A stretch of DNA of 64,000 bases from Lineus longissimus. Taxonomy: Eukaryota > Nemertea > Pilidiophora > Heteronemertea > Lineidae. The stretch is taken from NCBI RefSeq assembly GCF_910592395.1, contig NC_088324.1, forward strand, positions 10,752,953-10,816,952, read 5' to 3'. This document shows, one piece after another, positions 57,385-64,000 of this stretch (its first letter is position 1; every line of letters begins with the position of its first letter). The notes beneath the pieces were generated by a model. That model was not told the DNA's origin, did not search any database, and was given only the letters and a program-made list of their open reading frames with translations. The position numbers and the translations under genes were made by a program.

Positions 57385-57557
57385 CAGTGGCGGATCCAGA
57401 AATTTGGGAAAGAAGCGGGGGGGGGGTGCTGCCCCACCAATGAGAACTCATGATAGAGCCGAAGGTGCAATCCTGAAAATGAGGGGGAGGGTTCTTGAGA
57501 GGTGCCCTAAAATGTCAAAGAGGGATGACTCATGCGGGACCCCTAAATCCGCCACTG
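57385..57557. mobile_element. hAT-like MITE, about 173 bp
   Basis: The ends are CAGTGGCGGATCCAG and CTAAATCCGCCACTG, the typical hAT terminal sequence in inverted orientation. The 8 bp on each side (CTCTGCAG and CTGTTCTG) match only in part. A poly-G run lies inside. No transposase is present. Confidence 0.8.
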
Positions 57558-57888
57558 CTGTTCTGAATATTTCCACACTCGGCTCAGCTCACCTTTGAAA
57601 GGAGGAAACTGTTAGCCCATTCCCTATATATGGTAGTATATCGTTCTGGCAGCAAGAAAATGAGACGATCGGTCATGTCTGCCATGTTTTATGACGTCAC
57701 ACGCCACGTTCTTGGCGCAATGGGTCACGTGCTCATAACACATTCTATCTCTGAACCAATCAGCCCTTGATACTGTGACATGTGATATGTATGATGAGGA
57801 CCTTGACCAGATCAGAAAGATAAGGCATACAATCTAAGTAGTTCAGAGACATTTACATGAAGACATGGCAGAAATTACCAATCGTCTC

Positions 57889-58020
57889 GGTGATCACTAA
57901 ATTCTTAAGGCTAGAGGGAGGTAATTATAATATGAGAATTCCGGTAATGACGTCATCGGGTCGGGGGTGGAGATCATATTATAATTACCTCCCTCTCGCC
58001 TTTAGGATTTAGTGATCACC
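57889..58020. mobile_element. 132-bp hairpin MITE with a perfect 9-bp target duplication
   Basis: The element starts GGTGATCACTAAAT and ends ATTTAGTGATCACC. The arms pair for about 45 bp, including GAGGGAGGTAATTATAATATGA. The flanks AATCGTCTC (57880-57888) and AATCGTCTC (58021-58029) are identical. A 9-bp duplication is typical of Mutator-like transposons. A CRE-like TGACGTCA sits in the loop. Confidence 0.93.
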
Positions 58021-58029
58021 AATCGTCTC

Positions 58030-59038
58030 TTTTCACCTCTTCTGCCAACTGTGCGACGATCGAGGATCAATCGGAGATCAGCATCCCAGAGCTTTGATAA
58101 ACCCTGCCAGTTGTTCCCAGGCTTGTGTTATGAAATGACCATGGTTCAGTGATAGGCCTACCCCCTCTTGTATTCAGTGGTATTAAATGGACAACTGTGG
58201 CATGAGATATGGTGGTTTTTCCTACAAAAATGGCTTCCAGTAGAACCGTGACTTCTCAGTCCAAACAGGAAAATTGAAATACATCATTGAACTGCAATAA
58301 ACAGTGCACAAAAACTGGGTGCCTGCCTGAATTTCACAGGTCATGTCCAAAACTGCCTCGCACATTGGCGAAAATCGTTATTTGAGGTAAGTGGCGGCGC
58401 ATGGTGACAAGCAGAGGTATTATACTCCTGGCCAGGGAAATCCCATGCCCAGGTTGTCCCTTTAAAGCTGACATGCATGCATAAAAACCCTAACGGCCAA
58501 ATTAGAAAAGACGGAAAGGATGAAGTGGCGAGGGTTCCGAGTTCGAACCCGCTCGAGGAATTTTTTTTTTCTCTGTGACCTGTCTCGTCAATGAAATTGT
58601 GTTTGTGCAGTCAAGTGAGACCTGTCGCTGGGTGACTATCATGTTTCAAGTGCAGTCTGTCGTTTGGTGGTCGGGCGTTTGTGTTTTCTATCTTAGTCGT
58701 TTGGGTTTTTATGCATGCATGTCAGCTTTAAGTATGTTTTCGCGTGGTCACGAAGATGATAAATGTGAATAATGACACGAATGCATTGGCCCTGCGGTCA
58801 CGTGGTGGCTTTCAAAGATATCCTTGTGCCGTCGGTATAGGAAGCTGCTGAAAGCCGCAGCAACCAGCAGCCAACAAAAGACTTAGGCAACTTAAAACCT
58901 CTTTCGGGAGCAGTAATAATCTCGTCACCATTGAGTTTTACCTATAGCTCCTATACAAGTATAAAGATGGTGTGCGAAGATAAATTTCGGCCATTTTGTT
59001 ACCATATTAATATCTGACTGTATGCGCCTGCTTAATCG
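58030..59038. other. Unassigned DNA with a weak SINE-like B box
   Basis: GAGTTCGAACCCGCTCG followed by a T run (about 58538-58570) resembles a tRNA B box and a pol III terminator, but no A box is convincing. Otherwise I see nothing. Confidence 0.3.
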
Positions 59039-59045
59039 CCCGCCC

Positions 59046-59725
59046 GCGAATTTTTTTCCTGAACCTTTCGGGCAGTACAGTGTACATTTGTACACAGGTT
59101 CTCAGCCAATCAAAATCCGATAAGTCTGTGTCGTCATCGGGGCGTCACCATGAAACTTAGAAGTAAGCTTGTATAGTTTTGTGCTTGTTAATCAAATTTG
59201 AAGCATACAGTATCAAAATATACTGGAGGAAGACCATACACACGAGGCAGTATCGAAAGACAAGTCTCATTGCAGAGAAACATATTCCTACTGGAGGAAG
59301 ACCATTCACATGAGACAAGTCTCATTGTATATGCATGCTCAATATGATATCTGAAGGACTATCCCTTGGATCTTGGAGATGGGCTATTGTTATTGTCCTT
59401 TCTGTAGGTATGTTGCAGGCAGCAGAAATAACTAAAATATCTAAAATCCAAATAACAAGGGAAAAGAAACGCGTTATAAAAATAAAATATAAAGAGTAAA
59501 AAAGAAAAAGAAAAAGAAAAATGTTGTCCACAACCGGACTCGAACTCACGACCTTTGGATCGAACATCGTATTCTGCCCCTTCTGACGAGCGCTCTACCA
59601 ACTCATGAACTGCTCTAAAGTTTCTAAGACTTCTGACGTCATGTATTTGTCGAAATCTGATTGGCTGAAAGTCCCTGTACAAATGTACACTATAGTGCCC
59701 AAAAGGTTCAGGAAAAAAAATTCGC
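59046..59725. mobile_element. 680-bp non-autonomous DNA transposon with about 75-bp terminal inverted repeats
   Basis: The ends GCGAATTTTTTTCCTGAACC and GGTTCAGGAAAAAAAATTCGC are inverted copies, and similarity continues through GTGTACATTTGTACA and CAGCCAATCA. Flanking 9-mers CGCCCGCCC and TACCCGCCC agree at 7 of 9 positions, a possible old target duplication. Inside are a repeated CTACTGGAGGAAGACCAT.CACA motif (about 59220 and 59290) and a tRNA-like block. Confidence 0.75.
59533..59608 (-). ncRNA. tRNA-like segment (SINE head) inside the 680-bp element
   Basis: On the minus strand TGAGTTGGTAGAGCGC fits a pol III A box, and GAGTTCGAGTCCGG about 50 nt later fits a B box. A T-rich stretch follows. 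Acceptor-stem pairing and an anticodon arm are not convincing, so it is more likely a tRNA-derived SINE remnant than a working tRNA gene. Confidence 0.5.
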
Positions 59726-59739
59726 TACCCGCCCTTTTC

Positions 59740-60880
59740 AGATAGACAGTTAGCCCATCTATCACTTCGATCTATCTACCGTAGCGGTCATGGCCAACTC
59801 TTTTTTCTTTCAGAAGCCCTGACGTCCTTTGAACTTTCAAGAAATGGTTGGGTCAAGGGACTGGTATTGGATCTGATATATTATCATTGTTGTCACACCT
59901 TTTCGCTAAATATGAGGTCTTGAAAATGCTTGGTATTGCTCCTTGTGAGGTGTTACCCAACCTTAATGACGCCTGTCTGTATAAGTGGTACATACTTGAC
60001 ACCTATGGCGAAGGATGAGCCAGTTATTTTCGAGTTTGTACTTTGGGTGCATCTCGTTCCTCGGGTTGCATTGCGCCCGCGACCCCATAGGAGTTCCTGG
60101 TCTTGTCTCTTCGCCCCCAACCCCGATAAACTCTATGTACCGTTAACGAATGCTCATCAGGTCGACAGTTATTTGACGACGTAAATCCATCCATATTAAC
60201 TGGCGCTGCGGCTGCGCTCAATAGACTCCGTTGGGGAGTCTGAGCCTGATAGGGTGTACCAGTCCAGCCGGTTATGTACGGTTGGTATGCTCTATGATAT
60301 GGATCTCCAGCCACCTGTCAGCTAGGGGCAGACCCCAGTGTCTCAACCCTGGGTCTCAGAGGCGGTAACTTCTAGTCAGGCAGCGCGCTATGTCTGGTTA
60401 GGCGACATGGGTTACCAGGAGCATCCACAGCCAAAATGGTTTGCACATGGAGGTCATCGCGACCGACTTGTGAGGGGGAAGAAGTGATGTCCATGGCGGT
60501 TTCAAATTGATCTGACGACCCCCGCGTCTTCTGGACACGGAGGGGTTCATGTGGCCAAATCCTGTCAGCTAAATCCTATCGTTAGCATCGTTCGCGGTAC
60601 ATGGAAACCAAGGGCATGGAACCCTTTTTTGTCTTGGTGTAATTTCTCTGAGGATTTCAATGATGATATATATATTTAGATCCACAGGTATAGTCGGTAC
60701 ATGTGGCGACTCGCCACATGAACATTTTAAAAGTTTTTTTCGAGCATTGTAAAAAGTTATGAGAATAAATTTCCTCTTTGGACGTGTTTTTTTTTACCAG
60801 AATGACAATCAAAAAGTTTGTCACTGGAGAGTTTCCCCATCCCCCACCCCAGCCCTAGAATAATATACAGACTAAATAGT
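59740..60880. other. Unassigned DNA, including a GC-richer block at 60230-60550
   Basis: No gene or named repeat is supported. The 60230-60550 block has a base composition unlike its AT-rich surroundings and could be the untranslated part of a retroelement, but no defining motif was found. Confidence 0.3.
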
Positions 60881-60883
60881 ATA

Positions 60884-61158
60884 TTTGGACTGTACTGGTA
60901 ATATAGGTCAGTCACGAAAAATAAAATATATATTGGACTGTACTGGTAATATAGGTCAGTCACGAAGAATAGACTATATATTGGACTGTACTGGTAATAT
61001 AGGTCAGTCACGAAAAATGAAATATATATTGGACTGTACTGGTAATATAGGTCAGTCACGAAGAATAGAATGATATTGGACTGTACTGGTAATAGAGGTC
61101 AGTCAAAAAAAATATATATATTGGACTGTACTGGTAATATAGGTCAGTCACGAAAATA
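60884..61158. repeat. 48-bp tandem minisatellite, about 6 copies
   Basis: TGGACTGTACTGGTAATATA recurs at 60886, 60934, 60982, 61030, 61077 and 61122. A 48-bp period keeps frames open (VTDLYYQYSP repeats on -), which explains the short repetitive open frames there. Confidence 0.92.
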
Positions 61159-61691
61159 TCTGAAAGTCTGTGCCCCATTGTTGACGAATATAATATCGTG
61201 AGGACTTTATCAATAGTCACGGTCCCTGGCCCCTCCCACATAAAAATCATTAGCAAGGTCACTGCAGGCAATAGCTTCAGCATTGTTATTGTATAAACAT
61301 GTCTTAAACATTATAAACGGCCCTATTTGTGGGGTTACATTGGGTTCTTGCTGGGGTAATGATGTCCATGTCCGATTCTGCGTTTTGTGGACTTGTAAAT
61401 CAGTCCAGCAGTGACATTGCGTTTTGTGGACATGTAAGTCTGTCCCGCAGTACCAAGTTTCACCCCAGCAATTACCAATAAGACCTGCACGTGACCTTAA
61501 AGTAAATAGCTATGCAAGTGTGGTCGAGACAAAACGCGATGTATGCATTGCAAGAAGGAAATCTGCGAAGAGTAGCTGGAACTGTCTGTCCAGCTCTCGT
61601 TTATGAAACAATGGGCGATTTGAAAGACGTCTCCTGAACAGATTGCCCATTGTTCACTGAAGCAGCATTCGAATTGTCTCCAATTTTTTCA

Positions 61692-61809
61692 GGTGGATTG
61701 CTCCATCTCGTGTGATTTCGCTGTCCCGTCCCAAGAATCGAGCCAACGCGACCGAGGCACTTCTGAGAGATAAATATTCAGGATGCTAGATTTGTGGAAC
61801 ACAATTGAG
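61692..61809 (+). other. Exon-like segment (TTTTTTCAG ... GAG|GTAAGT)
   Basis: A good acceptor and donor bound 118 nt. One frame reads WIAPSRVISLSRPKNRANAT and on to a TAG inside the segment; the other two frames also close. It might be a terminal coding exon of the gene starting at 57050. The LSRPK motif faintly resembles THEG/SPMAP2 repeats. This is low confidence. Confidence 0.25.
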
Positions 61810-62129
61810 GTAAGTGAGATAAGCTGGCTACAGTTGATGAAATGAGGCTTTAGGTCCGTCATCATGTGACTGATATTGGGACAAACCCGAGGCAGGTTGA
61901 CCACCATTGCCTCACAATTTAATTTAGTTTATTCATCTTATTAGTGCCAATGAGGCTGTCACAGACATATTACTGATATGCTATAATAGAAGATTTTAAA
62001 AAAAAACGTCATGAAAAATGATTTCTTAAATTGTATATTTCAATGTTTCTTGGTATCTAAATCTTCCCTTTCTATTCCAGTATTCCAAGCCAGTAGTCCA
62101 GAGCCATGATCAGGGAACAGCAGTTCCCA

Positions 62130-63030
62130 ACGGAATTGACCCTTTTCTTGGTGTAATTCATGCTGTTGGCTCAGAATGGGTTGACACTCACCTGTTTTCG
62201 ACCCTGAAAATTAAACATCGAACATTGTTACCATGCAAAATATGTGCTTATTCCTGAAATCAATAGCACTTCATGTATGTACTCGCTGATCCAGAATATT
62301 GCTATTTCTTGTTCCGTTTTCAATTTGGCAATCCATTTACCGTATCTGAGCTATTTCACAGCACAAGAAGTGCAACATTACAACAATGGAGCTATTTCTT
62401 GATCATAGCAAAAATGTGTTTCTACATTGTTTTACTCAAATGATGCATGGATGAGCCTTATTGACATATTTGTTTTCAAGAGGAATTGGTTGTAGGTTTT
62501 CTTTCTTTTTTCTTAAGGCAGGCCTAATTTAACAGAAGGCCTATATTTTAGGTAGGATATTATTTATACTATAGGCCAATATCAGTTTTGAGATCAATTT
62601 CCTCTTGAAGACAATAAACGTCAATCGAGTCTCTGCACCATTTTGATTGGGCGGTTTTGGGCTAAAATACAGTACAAGAGAATGCTCCATTGGTGTTAAC
62701 AGAATATGTCATTGTTTTGGTCAGCAATCAGTTCTTGCCACCTTGAAAGCGGTCACGGTTACTTATGACTTGTACATTGTTCAATTGTTATTATGCTATT
62801 GTCATTGTCATTTGCCTTTGCCCCTCCCTCCCCCCCCCCATTCTTATCGACACTCACAGTGCACCACCCTCCATCCCATGCCCCGCATGCGCACTGACCC
62901 AACATCTGATCCCTTGACACGCTTGCTCAAGCGGCTCAAGCGGCGTCAGCAGTATCAACGTTGTGTTATTGTATTCCAAGTTTTGTAGACGTATATATTA
63001 TATACTTGCCCAATAAAAGTTGCCATATCA
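62130..63030. other. Unassigned AT-rich DNA
   Basis: I see no exon with paired splice sites and no repeat. AATAAA motifs near 62613 and 63012 are not tied to a gene. Confidence 0.35.
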
Positions 63031-63066
63031 TCAGGCTTTGTCTCTTGTCCTTCGATATCATCAGGC

Positions 63067-63445
63067 TTTGTCTCTTGTCCTTCGGTCTCTCAGTGTGGGG
63101 GACACTCTCGAGAAGTTAGATTTATGCACTTACCAAACGACACCAAATGCACCTTCCTCACCAAAATACCTCACGCCTGCGGACAGGGACGAAATAGCCC
63201 AGAGTCTGTACCGTAACTTAATTTGCATCCCGTTTCAATCCAGAATGACATATCAGCCTTTGTCTCTTGTCCTTCGGTCTCTCAGCGTGGGGGACACTCT
63301 CGAAAAGTGAGATTTATGCACTTTCCAAATGCACCTTCTTCACCAAAAATACCTCACGCCTGCGGTCAGGGACGAAATAGCCCAGAGTCTGTACCGTAAC
63401 TTAATTTGCATCCCGTTTCAACCCCGAATGAGATAGCCAACTTGT
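63067..63445. repeat. 192-bp tandem duplication (two units)
   Basis: TTTGTCTCTTGTCCTTCGG...GGGGGACACTCTCG...CCTCACGCCTGCGG...GTACCGTAACTTAATTTGC occurs at 63067-63258 and 63259-63445. There are a few substitutions and a deletion of about 11 bp in the second unit. A short 30-bp duplication of the unit start precedes it (63031). Confidence 0.88.
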
Positions 63446-64000
63446 ACCCTGGAGTAAGAAAGATGTGACATTACAGAGCGTCCGATTTGGTCTCGCAAAG
63501 AGACGCGAATTATTCCAGGACATTCAAACTTGTGTTGTATCCTATCCTTACGATGTGTGAGTTGTGATCGGAGGAACTTAGGTGCTGAGATCCGCTAGAA
63601 TAAATCATCAGAGTAACCATGCACTAAGCAGGTAACAACTTATATAACATGATGGGAATAATCGTTTATTGGTCACCGCTGGGGCTGGCAAAGTTTGAGC
63701 CTCGATCACTGGGATCCTAGATCGCTATCACAATCGATTATTATGGGCCAAACTGATCGAGGACAATATCCGCAAACGAAACCAACCCCCTGCCTCGAAA
63801 ATATTAGCTTTAATGATTAACTTCACGCTACTACCAAACTTGTACTGGACAAGATCAATCTCACTACATCTTGACCACCAAGATATGCCTATATTAGGGA
63901 GTAAAGACAATGAGGTTCAGGATGATCTCATCAACAGGGAGCTCCAACACTCATAGTGAAGTCACAACCACACTCATCCAGAGATTCAGGTTTTTTTCAC
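63446..64000. other. Right-edge unassigned DNA
   Basis: No coding exon, RNA or repeat was recognised. Confidence 0.35.

Noticed and set aside
58538-58570. Complete SINE
   Set aside because: Only a B-box-like sequence and a T run are visible; no A box at the right distance.
59533-59608. Functional tRNA gene
   Set aside because: A and B boxes are present, but acceptor-stem pairing and an anticodon arm are not convincing, and it lies inside a transposon.
60230-60550. Retroelement fragment
   Set aside because: Composition differs from its surroundings, but no coding motif, terminal repeat or target duplication was found.
62081-62160. Exon following the acceptor TTCTATTCCAG
   Set aside because: The frame can be linked only to a 27-nt ATG segment at 61783-61809 and then runs to a stop without a donor or family resemblance.

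Overview
This window is eukaryotic nuclear DNA. It holds intron-rich genes with GT-AG junctions, a metazoan replication-type histone H1, a proteasome subunit, a spliceosomal LSm protein, an EDF1/MBF1 co-activator, a rhomboid protease, a dopamine/tyramine beta-hydroxylase and an intact BEL/Pao LTR retrotransposon. Together these indicate an invertebrate animal. The H1 sequence and the mix of genes and repeats suggest a marine spiralian (mollusc, annelid, brachiopod or similar), but the exact group cannot be fixed from this sequence alone.

Layout, left to right. A three-exon gene for a 50-residue lysine-rich protein lies on + at 1.3-2.0 kb. An 11-exon, 633-residue copper type II monooxygenase of the DBH/TBH family lies on - at 3.66-9.63 kb, with a compact candidate promoter (CArG, CRE, E-box, TATA) at 9.77-9.82 kb. 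Several unrelated tandem arrays (63, 128 and 34 bp periods) fill 11.86-16.18 kb. A serine/lysine-rich gene I do not recognise lies on - at 16.63-20.66 kb, with at least 11 exons, one of them freshly duplicated. A single intronless histone H1 with its 3' stem-loop lies on + at 22.19-22.78 kb. After about 3.5 kb of repeat-rich intergenic DNA comes a rhomboid-4/RHBDL-type protease on - (26.59-37.91 kb) with an EF-hand, a 24-nt microexon and two homologous alternative last exons. LSM2 (-) and PSMB1 (+) are divergent across 264 bp at 39.8-40.06 kb.

The stretch 42.8-51.7 kb is an inverted-repeat element interrupted by a 7.6 kb BEL/Pao element. That element has identical-looking 247-bp LTRs, a 5-bp target duplication and one 1,907-codon open frame. 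EDF1 follows on - (54.19-56.07 kb), with a nearby exon that would encode a two-helix glycine-rich membrane protein. The right end (57-64 kb) holds two well-spliced 5' exons of an unrecognised + gene and a set of non-autonomous DNA transposons: a hAT-like element, a 132-bp MITE with a perfect 9-bp target duplication, and a 680-bp element containing a tRNA-like segment. It also holds 48-bp and 192-bp tandem duplications.

The genes do not form one pathway. They are housekeeping genes (PSMB1, LSM2, EDF1, H1), one neurotransmitter-synthesis enzyme (DBH/TBH), one signalling protease (rhomboid) and two or three unrecognised genes. Exon boundaries were set by eye from splice consensus, reading phase and family conservation, and all known-gene models join in frame.
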